Of a DNA stretch of 64,000 nucleotides, positions 13,754 to 22,335 are shown piece by piece. Each line of letters starts with the position of its first letter. Position 1 is the first letter of the stretch. Source of the stretch: Aquipseudomonas alcaligenes (GTDB lineage: Bacteria; Pseudomonadota; Gammaproteobacteria; Pseudomonadales; Pseudomonadaceae); contig NZ_FTNW01000007.1 of assembly GCF_900156545.1 (NCBI RefSeq), positions 1 through 64,000 of the forward strand. The letters run 5' to 3'. The position numbers and the translations under genes were made by a program. Below the pieces are notes generated by a model that had not been told where the DNA came from, did no database searches, and saw only the letters and a list, made by a program, of their open reading frames with translations.

Positions 13754-14290
13754 TCAGTTGGCGTCCAGTGCCATCTCCACTTCGGCTGCCCAGGCCAGCC
13801 AGGACTGTTCGCCGAGAATGCCGCGGCGCAGGGTCAGGTAGGGCAGGCGCAGGGCCTGGCGCTGTTCGGCTGGCAGGGCCAGGTAGTCGCGCTCGATGGC
13901 CAGCAGGCTGTCCAGGGTCTTGCGGTGCACGGCCACATGCCGCTGCATTTCCTCGCGCAGGTTGGCGGTCGAGGTGTGCGCACCACCGAACAGCTTCACC
14001 AGCAGCGCGTCGTTGATCTTGTTCGGTTGCACCGGCTCGCCCAGCCAGCGCAGCAGCTCGGTGTGGCCGGCGGCGGTGAGGCGGTAGACCTTCTTGTCCG
14101 GACGCGTTTCCTGGGGCTGTGCCTCGCAGTCCAGCCAGCCGGCTTCATTGAGTTTCTTCAGCTCCTGGTAGACCTGCTGGTGCTTGGCGTTCCAGAAGTA
14201 GCCGAGGCCTTCCTTGAAGCGCTTGAGCAGGTCGTAGCCGCTGCCCGGTTCGCTTTCCAGAAGGATGAGGATGGCGTGCTTGAGCGACAT
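13754..14290 (-). CDS. PadR-family transcriptional regulator
   Basis: 178 residues. The N-terminal winged helix reads MSLKHAILILLESEPGSGYD followed by LLKRFKEGLGYFWNAKHQQVY, the classic PadR start (ILxLL..GYdL..F......W....gqiY). The C-terminal half is the helical dimerisation region of PadR subfamily s1 (Vir-like). It is transcribed divergently from the FAD oxidoreductase at 14408. The 117-nt gap between them holds two copies of a palindrome of PadR-operator form, so it probably represses that gene and perhaps itself. The inducing ligand is unknown. Confidence 0.9.
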   Translation of the reverse strand: MSLKHAILILLESEPGSGYDLLKRFKEGLGYFWNAKHQQVYQELKKLNEAGWLDCEAQPQETRPDKKVYRLTAAGHTELLRWLGEPVQPNKINDALLVKLFGGAHTSTANLREEMQRHVAVHRKTLDSLLAIERDYLALPAEQRQALRLPYLTLRRGILGEQSWLAWAAEVEMALDAN

Positions 14291-14331
14291 GGACGAACTC
14301 GGCGAGGGCGGTGCGCCGCAGTATACGGATT

Positions 14332-14347
14332 ATGCAAAGAGTTGCAT
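14332..14347. promoter_or_regulatory. Probable PadR operator, site 1
   Basis: Perfect palindrome ATGCAA-AGAG-TTGCAT, 42 nt upstream of the padR start. PadR-type operators have the general form ATGT-N8-ACAT; this one is the ATGC-N8-GCAT variant. A second copy lies 36 bp away centre to centre. Confidence 0.6.
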
Positions 14348-14366
14348 GGAGGTGATCTGCTGCTAG

Positions 14367-14384
14367 TATGCAAAAACTTGCATA
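14367..14384. promoter_or_regulatory. Probable PadR operator, site 2
   Basis: Perfect palindrome TATGCAA-AAAC-TTGCATA ending 23 nt before the ATG of the FAD oxidoreductase. It repeats site 1 with a longer half-site and would overlap the promoter or transcript start of that gene. Confidence 0.62.
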
Positions 14385-14407
14385 AAAACAATCACGCAGG
14401 AATCCTC

Positions 14408-16054
14408 ATGAAACGCACCGGTACCCGCTTCCGCCCGCGCCTGGCGGCCAATCACTACGACGCCATCGTCATCGGTTCCGGCATCGGCGGCCTCACCACC
14501 GCCGCCCTGCTGAGCAAGCTGGGCAAGCGCGTGTGCGTGCTGGAGCAGCACTACACGGCCGGTGGCTATACCCACAGCTACGAGCGCGAAGGCTACGAGT
14601 GGGATGTGGGCGTGCACTACATCGGCGAGGTGCACAAACCCTGGTCGATGATCCGCCGGGTGTTCGACGTGATCAGCGACGGCAAGCTGGAGTGGTCGCC
14701 GATGGATGCACACTACGACCGCATCGTGATTGGCGAGCAGAGCTACGACTACGTGGCCGGTCGCGATGAGTTCAAGGCCGAGATGAAGCGCCATTTCCCC
14801 GCCGAGGCGGAGGCCATCGACCGCTATGTCGAGCTGCTTAGCGAGGTCAGTGCACGGGTGCCGCGCTTCTTCGCCGGCCAGGCCCTGCCGCGTTCGCTCG
14901 GCATGCTCTACGCGAGGCTGCGCCGCCTGTGGCTGCCGGCCTATTTCTTCAAGAGCACCCGCGAGGTGCTGGAAGGCCTGACGCAGAATCAGGAGCTGAT
15001 TGGCGTGCTCACCGCCCAGTGGGGTGACTACGGCCTGCCGCCGGCGCAGGCGGCTTTCGTCATGCATGCCATGGTGGCCAAGCACTACATCACCGGCGGC
15101 AACTACCCGGTGGGCGGCGCGATCAGGATTTCCGAGACCATCATCCCGCTGATCGAGGCGGCGGGCGGCAACGTCTTCACCTATGCCGGCGTGGACAAAA
15201 TCCTGGTGGAGAACGGCCGCGCCGTGGGCGTACGCCTGCACAAGGACGGTTTCGAAATCCGCGCGCCGCAGATCGTCAGCTGCGCCGGCCTGGTGCCCAC
15301 CTACACCCGCCTGCTGGAACCGCAGGTGGCCGAGGCGCATGGCCTGTTGGCGCCGCTGCAGCAGGTGAAGCTGTCGGCCGCGACCCTGTGCCTGTACGCC
15401 GGTTTCAAGGGCAGCGCTGCCGAACTGGGTCTGCCGAAGACCAACTACTGGGTCTACCCGAGCCATGACCACGACCACAACGTCAGCAGCTTCGAGAGCG
15501 GGCAGAATCCAGCGATGCCGCTGATCTACATCAGCTTCCCTTCGGCCAAGGACCCCGGCTGGGATGCTCACTACCCGCACAAGGCGACGGTGGAGATCGT
15601 CGCGCCGACGCTGCCGCAGTGGTTCGCGCCCTGGAAGGGCAGTACCTGGGGCAAGCGCGGCGCCGACTACGAGGCCTTCAAGGCTCAGCTCACCGAGCAA
15701 CTGCTGGAGACCCTCTACCGGCACCAGCCGCAGCTGCGCGGCGCGCTGGATTTCTGCGAGCTGGCCACGCCGCTGTCCACCGAGTGGTTCCAGTGGAACG
15801 AGCAGGGCGAGATCTACGGAATCGACCACACGGTGCAGCGCTTCGACCAGCACTGGATCCACAGCCAGACGCCGATCAAGGGCCTCTACCTGACCGGTGC
15901 CGATACCGTCACCGCCGGCGTCGGCGGCGCGCTGATGGCCGGCGTGCTGACGGCCACGCGCATGCTGGGTTGGCGGGGCTACAAGGTGGGCAAGCTGCTG
16001 AAGGACTGGAAGCCTGTCGCGCAGGCAGGGGGTACGGTGGAGGTCGCCGGCTAG
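14408..16054 (+). CDS. FAD-dependent phytoene desaturase/retinol saturase-like oxidoreductase
   Basis: 548 residues. A Rossmann FAD site is present at residues 19-28 (AIVIGSGIGG) followed by the CrtI-type sequence TTAALLSKLGKRVCVLEQ and AGGYTHSYEREGYEWDVGVHYIGE. The C terminus carries GLYLTGADTVTAGVGGALMAGVLTA, the second FAD motif of the carotenoid desaturase/all-trans-retinol saturase group. The substrate is probably a polyene or other hydrophobic molecule, but no carotenoid genes are nearby. The open frame extends far upstream; ATG 14408 is chosen because MKRTGTRF starts just after the operator region and has AGGAATCC upstream. Regulation by the divergent PadR protein is likely. Confidence 0.85.
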   Translation: MKRTGTRFRPRLAANHYDAIVIGSGIGGLTTAALLSKLGKRVCVLEQHYTAGGYTHSYEREGYEWDVGVHYIGEVHKPWSMIRRVFDVISDGKLEWSPMDAHYDRIVIGEQSYDYVAGRDEFKAEMKRHFPAEAEAIDRYVELLSEVSARVPRFFAGQALPRSLGMLYARLRRLWLPAYFFKSTREVLEGLTQNQELIGVLTAQWGDYGLPPAQAAFVMHAMVAKHYITGGNYPVGGAIRISETIIPLIEAAGGNVFTYAGVDKILVENGRAVGVRLHKDGFEIRAPQIVSCAGLVPTYTRLLEPQVAEAHGLLAPLQQVKLSAATLCLYAGFKGSAAELGLPKTNYWVYPSHDHDHNVSSFESGQNPAMPLIYISFPSAKDPGWDAHYPHKATVEIVAPTLPQWFAPWKGSTWGKRGADYEAFKAQLTEQLLETLYRHQPQLRGALDFCELATPLSTEWFQWNEQGEIYGIDHTVQRFDQHWIHSQTPIKGLYLTGADTVTAGVGGALMAGVLTATRMLGWRGYKVGKLLKDWKPVAQAGGTVEVAG

Positions 16055-16064
16055 ATGGTTGGCC

Positions 16065-16256
16065 TCAGACCATCACATCGATGCTGTTGCCCAGGTTTGC
16101 CGGATTGCTCGCGGGCGCGCTGGGTGCCACGGTCTGCATCAGGTTGGCGGTGCTGGCAGCCTGCAGCTCCAGGGTCTTGCGCAGCAGCATCAGTGAGGCC
16201 AGAGCCGACGCCTGGGCGGCGGCCTGGCTGGAGATCTGCCGGGGGCTGAGTTCCAT
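16065..16256 (-). CDS. Small putative motility protein, YjfB family
   Basis: 63 residues: a helical N-terminal half rich in Gln, Ala and Ser, then the typical ending with a Pro/Asn-rich segment and NPANLGNSIDVMV. The LGxxIDxxV tail is what I recognise as the YjfB-like putative motility protein family; the molecular role is not established. The start ATG has GGAG (in CAAGGAGCCCGACC) upstream. It ends 10 nt from the stop of the convergent oxidoreductase and lies 21 nt after the start-proximal end of the downstream msrA unit. No flagellar gene is adjacent. Confidence 0.72.
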   Translation of the reverse strand: MELSPRQISSQAAAQASALASLMLLRKTLELQAASTANLMQTVAPSAPASNPANLGNSIDVMV

Positions 16257-16277
16257 GGTCGGGCTCCTTGAGCTTCT

Positions 16278-16925
16278 TCAGCCTGGCAGGCACACGCCGG
16301 TGCCGCCGAGGCCGCAGTAACCGCCGGGATTCTTCGCCAGGTACTGCTGGTGATAGGCCTCAGCGTAGTAGAAGGGCGGGGCCGCGGTGATCTCGGTGGT
16401 GATGGCGCCGAAACCGGCCTTCTCCAGTTCCAGCTGGAACTGCGCCTGGCTGGCCAGGGCGGCCTGCAGCTGAGCGTCATCCATGCAGTAGATGGCCGAG
16501 CGGTACTGGGTGCCGATATCGTTACCCTGGCGCATGCCCTGGGTCGGGTTGTGCGCTTCCCAGAAGACTTTCAGCAGTTGCTCGTAGGAGGTTTGCTGCG
16601 GGTCGAACACCACCAGCACCACCTCGGTATGGCCAGTCAGGCCGGAGCAGACTTCCTCGTAGGTCGGGTTGGGCGTGTGGCCGCCGGCATAGCCGACGGC
16701 AGTGCTCCATACGCCCGGCTGCTGCCAGAAGCGCCGCTCGGCACCCCAGAAGCAGCCGAGGGCGAACACGGCCTGCTGCAGGCCGGCGGGGAAGGGGCTC
16801 TGCAGCGGGTTGCCGTTGACATAATGGGCGGCAGGCACCGCCATGCGCGCGGCGCGGCCCGGCAGGGCCTGCTCGGCGCTGGGCAGTTCGAGCTTATGGG
16901 CGAGGATTTGCGAGCGCAGGACCAT
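16278..16925 (-). CDS. msrA: Peptide methionine sulfoxide reductase MsrA
   Basis: 215 residues. It reduces the S-epimer of methionine sulfoxide in proteins. The catalytic motif GCFWGAERRFW (Cys of GCFWG near residue 60) is intact, and the C terminus has GYCGLGGTGVCLPG with the two resolving-type cysteines. YAGGHTPNPTYEEVCSGLTGHTEVV and MRQGNDIGTQYRSAIY are also typical. The frame is open to 17006, but the conserved start MVLRSQILAHK at 16925 gives the usual Pseudomonas length and has GGGAACAG upstream. It is cytosolic and probably transcribed alone. In PAO1 I recall it directly beside rlmJ and dipA; dipA is still adjacent here. Confidence 0.95.
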   Translation of the reverse strand: MVLRSQILAHKLELPSAEQALPGRAARMAVPAAHYVNGNPLQSPFPAGLQQAVFALGCFWGAERRFWQQPGVWSTAVGYAGGHTPNPTYEEVCSGLTGHTEVVLVVFDPQQTSYEQLLKVFWEAHNPTQGMRQGNDIGTQYRSAIYCMDDAQLQAALASQAQFQLELEKAGFGAITTEITAAPPFYYAEAYHQQYLAKNPGGYCGLGGTGVCLPG

Positions 16926-17030
16926 GATCTGTTCCCCGTGGTGGCGGTGAAGGTGGAGATAGCTTACCCCTTTGGGGTTATCGGTAGACGCCGAAACTGA
17001 GTGCATATTACAGCGCCCTCACCCCCGGCC

Positions 17031-17050
17031 CCTCTCCCGGTGGGAGAGTG
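17031..17050. repeat. CTCTCCC-type palindromic repeat, copy 2
   Basis: CTCTCCC at 17032-17038 pairs with GGGAGAG at 17042-17048 around GGT. It lies 6 nt beyond the dipA stop, so it may double as a transcript-end hairpin. Confidence 0.5.
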
Positions 17051-17055
17051 GAGGG

Positions 17056-19749
17056 TCAGGCGCCGCGGCAGGGATAGCGGCGCAGGCTGCCCACCAGGTC
17101 GCGGCCGGGTATCGGCCGGTCGAACAGGTAACCCTGGCCGACGTCGCACTGCTGGCGACGGAGGAAGCCAAGCTGGGCGGCGGTCTCGATGCCTTCGGCG
17201 ACCACCTTGAGCTTGAGGTTGTGGGCCATGGCGATCACCGCCGAGGTGATCTCCATGTCGTCCTCGTTCTCCGGGATGTCCTTGATGAAGCTGCGGTCGA
17301 TCTTGATCACGTCGATCGGGAACTTCTTCAGGTAGCTCAGCGAGGAGTAGCCGGTGCCGAAGTCGTCCATCGCCAGGGTCAGGCCGAGAGCCTTGAGGCG
17401 CGCCACCTGCTGACGGGTGTCGGCGTTGCCCTCCAGCAGCAGGCTTTCGGTCAGCTCTACCTCCAGCAGGTGTGCGGGCAGCTGTTCCTCGGCGAGGATG
17501 GTGGCGATCGAGCCGACCAGATCGGGGTCGGTGAACTGCTTGGCCGACAGGTTGATCGCCACCTGGATCTGGCCCATGCCGAGGGCGGCCAGTTCCAGGC
17601 TGGCGCGACAGGCCTGGCGTACTACCCATTTGCCGATGGGGATGATCAGGCCGGTTTCCTCGGCCACGCTGATGAACTGCTCCGGGCTGATCATGCCCTT
17701 TTCCGGGTGGTGCCAGCGCAGCAGCGCCTCCAGTCCCACCAGCTGGCCGCTCTTCAGACACAGCTTGGGCTGGTAGTAGACCTCCAGCTCGTTCTGGGTC
17801 AGGGCGCGGCGCAGGTTGTTCTCGACGAACAGCTTGTAGTTGGCCTCTTCGTTGAGGGCCTCGGTGAACAGCTGGACCTGATGCTTGCCGTTGGCCTTGG
17901 CCTTGTGCAGAGCCAGCCCCGCGTGCTTCATCAGCACGTGCGGGTCATCGCCATGGCGCGGCGCACAGGCCAGGCCGACCGAGCCGGTGACGCTGATCAG
18001 TTGGTTGTCGACGAACAGCGGCTTGTCCAGGGTCGCCAGCAGCTCCTGGGCCAGCTTCAGGCCGGCCTGCTCCTCGGCTCCGTCCAGCAGTACGGCGAAC
18101 TCGTTGCTGGCAAAGCGCGCCAGGCTGGTGTTCTGTCCCAGGCTGTTGCGCAGGCGCCGCGCCAGATTGGCCAGCAGCTTGTCACCGGTCTGATGACCGA
18201 GGCTGTCGTTGATTCGTTTGAAGTTGTCGATATCCACCAGCAGCAGGCTGAAGGCTCGGCCATCGCGGCGGGCGAAGCGCTCCTCTAGGCAGCGGATGAA
18301 GTAGGGGCGGTTGCCCAGGCCGGTGAGGTTGTCGCTGTAGGCCAGGCGCTCGATGCGTTGTTGGGCCAGCTTGCTCTGGGTGATGTCTTCATAGATGCCG
18401 ATGTAGTGAGTCAGCTCGCCATCGTCGTTGTACACCTTGGAGATCGACAACTGGCCCCAGTACGGTTCCAGGTTCTTGCGCCGGCTGCGAAACTCGCCCT
18501 GCCAGCTGTTGCGTTCGCTCAGGCCGCTCTGCGCGTCGAACAGCAGGTCACCGAGGTTCTCCAGTGCCGGTAGCTGCGAGATGCGCCGGCCCTGCACTTC
18601 CTCGGCGCCGTACTGGGTGATGGCGGTGAAGCTCGGGTTGACGTACTGCACCAGGCCGTCGCGGTCGAACAGCAGGAAGGCGCTGGCGCTCTGCTCCACG
18701 GCGCGCTGGAACAGGAACAATGCGCTGGTGGCGTCGCGCCTTTGCTGGTTGCTCATGACCTGGGCGAACTGGTCGGCCAGTTCGCCGGCGAAGGCGATCT
18801 CGTCGGCCTGCCAGGTGCGCGCCGGGCCGATGTGCTCCAGGCACAGCACCGCGACCACTTCACCGCCGAGGCGGATGCTGGCATCGAGCAGTGCGCTGAT
18901 GCCCAGCGGCTTGAGGTAGCTGTGCGCCAGCTCGCTGGTGCGCGGGTCGCGCTGGGCGTTGTGCGCGTCGATGGCGCGACCGCTGTGCAGCGCTTCCAGG
19001 TAGCGCGGAAAGCGACTGGCATCCATGGGCGCCGGCAGCTCGTGTCGGTCGATGTCGCGGCGGTACATGGCCACCGGTTCCAGATGATCGCCGATCAGGT
19101 GCCAGATGCTGGCGCGGGCCACGTCGTAGGTTTCGCAGGCCGCCTGGGTAATCAGCTCGGCGGCTTCCTTGAGCGGGTCCAGCGCGCTGTAGCGATGCCG
19201 CGCCAGGCGTACGATCAGACTCTGCTGGGCGCGCGAGCGGATCAGGTGCTGCAGATGTTCTTCCTGGGCGTGCTGGTACAGCTCCAGCGAGGTCTGCAGC
19301 CTGCTGTTCTGTTCTTCCAGCTCCAGCAGGCGCTGATCGGCCAGGGTTTCGCCGGCCTCGGCCGTGACCAGTAGATAGCCGCGCAGCAAAAAGCGCCCGC
19401 GCTGCTGGAAGCTTTCGCCGATCTCCAGCAGGTGCAGGGCGCCGTTGGGCGTGTGCAGGCGGTAACGCACCGAGTAGTGCTGGGTGCTGGCCAGCTGGCG
19501 CTGGATGTCGTCGTGCAGCTGATAGCGCGCTTCGGGCTCCATCAGGCTGGCATAGGGGCAATCGAGCAGGGCGCAGAGTTCGCCCGCGCTGACGCCGAGC
19601 TGGCGCTCGCAGGTTGGGTCGAGGAACAGCAGACTCCAGCTGGGCTCGTTGAGGCGTTCGAAGCGCAACATGCCCAGGCGTGACGGTACAGGCAACTGCG
19701 TCACAACCTCGGCCGCCGAACGGCTGGCGGCATCGGGATGGCTTTTCAT
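17056..19749 (-). CDS. dipA: c-di-GMP phosphodiesterase DipA (PAS-GAF-PAS-GGDEF-EAL)
   Basis: 897 residues. Order of domains: an N-terminal PAS-like part (about 20-140), a coiled coil and GAF region (about 170-330, containing TYDVARASIWHL), a PAS domain (about 340-465, VNPSFTAITQYGAEEVQGRR), GGDEF (about 475-630) and EAL (about 645-890). The GGDEF signature is replaced by ASNEF (LARFASNEFAVLL), so no cyclase activity is expected. The EAL domain has EALLRWHHPEKG, NLSAKQF, DDFGTGYSSLSYLKKFPID and KIDRSF, all needed for catalysis. This matches DipA of P. aeruginosa (PA5017, about 899 residues), which lowers c-di-GMP and promotes biofilm dispersal and polar motility. No membrane segments are seen. 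Confidence 0.92.
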   Translation of the reverse strand: MKSHPDAASRSAAEVVTQLPVPSRLGMLRFERLNEPSWSLLFLDPTCERQLGVSAGELCALLDCPYASLMEPEARYQLHDDIQRQLASTQHYSVRYRLHTPNGALHLLEIGESFQQRGRFLLRGYLLVTAEAGETLADQRLLELEEQNSRLQTSLELYQHAQEEHLQHLIRSRAQQSLIVRLARHRYSALDPLKEAAELITQAACETYDVARASIWHLIGDHLEPVAMYRRDIDRHELPAPMDASRFPRYLEALHSGRAIDAHNAQRDPRTSELAHSYLKPLGISALLDASIRLGGEVVAVLCLEHIGPARTWQADEIAFAGELADQFAQVMSNQQRRDATSALFLFQRAVEQSASAFLLFDRDGLVQYVNPSFTAITQYGAEEVQGRRISQLPALENLGDLLFDAQSGLSERNSWQGEFRSRRKNLEPYWGQLSISKVYNDDGELTHYIGIYEDITQSKLAQQRIERLAYSDNLTGLGNRPYFIRCLEERFARRDGRAFSLLLVDIDNFKRINDSLGHQTGDKLLANLARRLRNSLGQNTSLARFASNEFAVLLDGAEEQAGLKLAQELLATLDKPLFVDNQLISVTGSVGLACAPRHGDDPHVLMKHAGLALHKAKANGKHQVQLFTEALNEEANYKLFVENNLRRALTQNELEVYYQPKLCLKSGQLVGLEALLRWHHPEKGMISPEQFISVAEETGLIIPIGKWVVRQACRASLELAALGMGQIQVAINLSAKQFTDPDLVGSIATILAEEQLPAHLLEVELTESLLLEGNADTRQQVARLKALGLTLAMDDFGTGYSSLSYLKKFPIDVIKIDRSFIKDIPENEDDMEITSAVIAMAHNLKLKVVAEGIETAAQLGFLRRQQCDVGQGYLFDRPIPGRDLVGSLRRYPCRGA

Positions 19750-19830
19750 CGAACCACGGGCTTCCAGTATGCTGCCGCTGAGGGCAGGCTAAGGGCTGCT
19801 ACATCTACCAACGTCAATCAAGGGTGCATC

Positions 19831-20361
19831 ATGCGGCAGGGACTGACAAGAAGACTGAGCGGGTTGTTGCTGATGCTGAGCCTGGGTGCCGGAGCCCCGG
19901 CGCAGGCCAGCGAGGCCCAGCTGAGCGGTGAGGAGCAGGCGCGCTACCTGGCCGAGCTCAAACGCCTGTATCTGACCAAGGACGAGCGCAAGGCGCTGCT
20001 GGCGCACAGCAATGCGCTGCTCGACACCTATGCACTGCGTGCCGGCTACCAGCTGGGCAAGGCCCCGGCACAGCGCAGCGACCTGCGCTACCAGCTGAGC
20101 GTCTCGGGCCCCGGTGAACTGCTGGTGCGCCAGGAGACCCGCGCCGAACAGACCAATAGCCTGGCGGTGAGCAACCAGCGCCTGTCGGTGTTCGGCCTCG
20201 ACCCTTACATCCACTACGACTGCCCGACCAGTGGCATCTCCTGCGTACTCAACAATCCGGCCGACGGCAGCCCCTGGATCACGGTGCTGCGCGACCATCA
20301 GGGCGCGGCCGACCTGGCCAAGGCAATCAGCTTCCTGATCCGCAATCTGCAGCGCAACTGA
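19831..20361 (+). CDS. Small exported protein of unknown function
   Basis: 176 residues beginning with a signal peptide (MRQGLTRRLSGLLLMLSLGAGAPAQA, likely cut before SEAQL). The mature part is helical, then has a beta-like second half with two cysteines (YDCPTSGISCVLNN), which could form a disulfide, and an ending DLAKAISFLIRNLQRN. I do not recognise a named family. The frame is open upstream to 19738, but ATG 19831 follows AAGGG and gives a proper signal peptide. It is divergent from dipA. Product function is unknown; periplasmic location is inferred from the leader. Confidence 0.75.
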   Translation: MRQGLTRRLSGLLLMLSLGAGAPAQASEAQLSGEEQARYLAELKRLYLTKDERKALLAHSNALLDTYALRAGYQLGKAPAQRSDLRYQLSVSGPGELLVRQETRAEQTNSLAVSNQRLSVFGLDPYIHYDCPTSGISCVLNNPADGSPWITVLRDHQGAADLAKAISFLIRNLQRN

Positions 20362-20435
20362 GCGGCGGGCCGGCATGGCAGAGCCCCGCTACGGCAGTAA
20401 TGCTGCTCACATAGGCCATGACCTGCGCGATCCAG

Positions 20436-20538
20436 TCCCCTCTCCCCACTGGGGGGAGGGTTAGGGAGAAGGGGCGCAGCCGCTTCGCAGCACTTTCGGC
20501 CCTCTCCCCCAGCCCCTCTCCCATGAATGGGAGAGGGG
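20436..20538. repeat. CTCTCCC-type palindromic repeat, copy 3 (double)
   Basis: Two hairpins in tandem: CCCTCTCCCC-ACT-GGGGGGAGGG near 20438-20460, and a 12-bp perfect stem CCCCTCTCCCAT (20513-20524) with ATGGGAGAGGGG (20527-20538). They are separated by a GGGCGCAGCC-containing spacer. It occupies much of the 310-base gap between the small exported protein and aceF; apart from this and the aceF terminator I see nothing else in that gap. Confidence 0.62.
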
Positions 20539-20601
20539 AGCTAATCGAGCACTCTCTACGTGAACAGCCTTACTGCCATGGCGGGGCTTTTCTTTGCCGA
20601 T

Positions 20602-20627
20602 AAAAAAGCCCCGCCAGATGGCGGGGC
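20602..20627 (-). terminator. Intrinsic terminator of the aceEF operon
   Basis: On the minus strand, GCCCCGCC-ATCT-GGCGGGGC is followed by TTTTTT, about 45 nt after the aceF stop codon. Confidence 0.88.
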
Positions 20628-20671
20628 CGAGGGGGAGAGGCGTCGATGCCTCCAAAGCACAGCTTGGTTCG

Positions 20672-22324
20672 TTACAGCAGCAGGGTGCGGATATCACCCA
20701 GCACGTCGCCCAGGCGCTTGGTGAAGCGCGCGGCGGCGGCACCGTTGATCACCCGGTGGTCGTAGGACAGCGACAGGGGCAGCATCAGGCGCGGCTGGAA
20801 GGCCTTGCCGTCCCACACCGGCTGCATGGTCGCCTTGCTCACCCCGAGAATCGCCACTTCCGGCGCGTTGACGATCGGCGTGAAGCCGGTGCCGCCAATG
20901 TGGCCGAGGCTGGAGATGGTGAAGCAGGCGCCCTGCATGGCATCCGGTGACAGCTTCTTGGTGCGCGCCTTCTCCGCCAGCTCGGCGGCCTCGGCGGCCA
21001 GCTGCAGCAGGCTCTTCTGGTCGACGTCGCGGATCACCGGGACCAGCAGACCGTCCGGGGTGTCCACGGCGAAGCCGATGTGCACGTACTTCTTGCGGAT
21101 CAGTGCCTTGCCGGACGGGGCCAGCGAGCTGTTGAAGTCCGGCAGCTCTTTGAGCAGGTGGGCGCAGGCCTTGAGCAGCAGGGGCAGCACGGTGAGTTTG
21201 ACCCCGGCCTTCTCGGCCACCGCCTTCTGCGCCACGCGGAAGGCTTCCAGCTCGGTGATATCGGCGCTGTCGAACTGGGTCACGTGCGGCACGTTGAGCC
21301 AGCTGCGGTGCAGGTTGGCGGCGCCGACCTGCATCAGGCGGGTCATCGGCACTTCTTCGACCGGGCCGAACTTGCTGAAATCCACCTCCGGGATCGGCGG
21401 GATGCCGGCACCGCCGGTGGCACCGGCGGCCGGGGCGTCCTTGGCCTTCTGCAGCATGGCCTTGACGTAGTTCTGCACGTCTTCCTTGAGGATGCGGCCT
21501 TTCGGGCCGGTGCCTGGTACGGCGGCCAGGTCGACGCCGAACTCGCGGGCGGTCATGCGCACCGCCGGGCCGGCGTGCACCTTGCTGCCGTCACGCACGG
21601 GCGGCGTCACGGCGGCGGCCGCGGCGGCCAGGGCGGCGATGGCGCTAACCTCGGCGGCCACCTCGGGCTTGGCGCCCGGCGGGGTGCGATGCACCGGTTC
21701 GCTTGTAGGTGCCAGGGCGGCCGCAGGGGCTGCAGCAGCCTCGTTGGCGCCGCCTGCCACGCGCAGCTTGAGGATCAGGTCGCCGGTGCCGACTTCGGCG
21801 TCCAGCTTGACCACGACTTCCTCCACCACGCCGGCGGCCGGCGCGGGGATTTCCATGCTGGCCTTGTCCGACTCCAGTGTGATCAGCGACTGGTCGGCTT
21901 CGATGCTGTCGCCGGCCTTGACCAGCACCTCGATGACCTTGACCTTGCCACTGGTGCCGATATCCGGCACGTGCACGTCCTGCACGCTGGCGGCGGCGGG
22001 GGCCGCTGCCGGCGCTACAGCGAGCGGCGCTTCGGCAGCCTTGGGCGCCTCGGCGGCGACGGCAGCCGCGACGGGCTCGGCGGTGGGGGCCGCGCCCTCG
22101 ACTTCCAGCACCAGCAGTTCGTCGCCTTCCTTGAGGCGGTCGCCTAGCTTGACCTTCAGTTCCTTGATCACCCCGGCCTTGGGCACGGGGACTTCCATGG
22201 AGGCCTTGTCGGACTCCAGGGTCAGGACGCTCTGCTCGGCCTCGACGCGGTCGCCGACCTTGACCAGCAGTTCAATGACCTCGCCTTCACCGCCGAGGTC
22301 GGGTACGCGAATCAACTCGCTCAC
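20672..22324 (-). CDS. aceF: Pyruvate dehydrogenase E2, dihydrolipoamide acetyltransferase
   Basis: 550 residues. It transfers the acetyl group from E1-bound hydroxyethyl-ThDP through lipoyl arms to CoA. There are two N-terminal lipoyl domains with lipoylation sites in ESDKASMEVP (near residue 40) and ESDKASMEIP (near residue 155). They are joined by Ala/Pro/Glu-rich hinges. A peripheral subunit-binding domain follows (VHAGPAVRMTAREFGVDLAA ... KGRILKEDVQNYVK), then the catalytic domain ending SLSYDHRVINGAAAARF. The active-site motif is DHRVINGA rather than DHRVIDGA, as I recall for Azotobacter. It starts with GTG, preceded by GGAGACG, 11 nt after aceE. It forms an operon with aceE and has a terminator behind it. 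Confidence 0.95.
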   Translation of the reverse strand: MSELIRVPDLGGEGEVIELLVKVGDRVEAEQSVLTLESDKASMEVPVPKAGVIKELKVKLGDRLKEGDELLVLEVEGAAPTAEPVAAAVAAEAPKAAEAPLAVAPAAAPAAASVQDVHVPDIGTSGKVKVIEVLVKAGDSIEADQSLITLESDKASMEIPAPAAGVVEEVVVKLDAEVGTGDLILKLRVAGGANEAAAAPAAALAPTSEPVHRTPPGAKPEVAAEVSAIAALAAAAAAVTPPVRDGSKVHAGPAVRMTAREFGVDLAAVPGTGPKGRILKEDVQNYVKAMLQKAKDAPAAGATGGAGIPPIPEVDFSKFGPVEEVPMTRLMQVGAANLHRSWLNVPHVTQFDSADITELEAFRVAQKAVAEKAGVKLTVLPLLLKACAHLLKELPDFNSSLAPSGKALIRKKYVHIGFAVDTPDGLLVPVIRDVDQKSLLQLAAEAAELAEKARTKKLSPDAMQGACFTISSLGHIGGTGFTPIVNAPEVAILGVSKATMQPVWDGKAFQPRLMLPLSLSYDHRVINGAAAARFTKRLGDVLGDIRTLLL

Positions 22325-22335
22325 AATACGTCTCC

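Noticed and set aside
14363..15862. 499-residue open frame opposite the FAD oxidoreductase
   Set aside because: The FAD enzyme has both cofactor motifs in its frame; the other frame has none.
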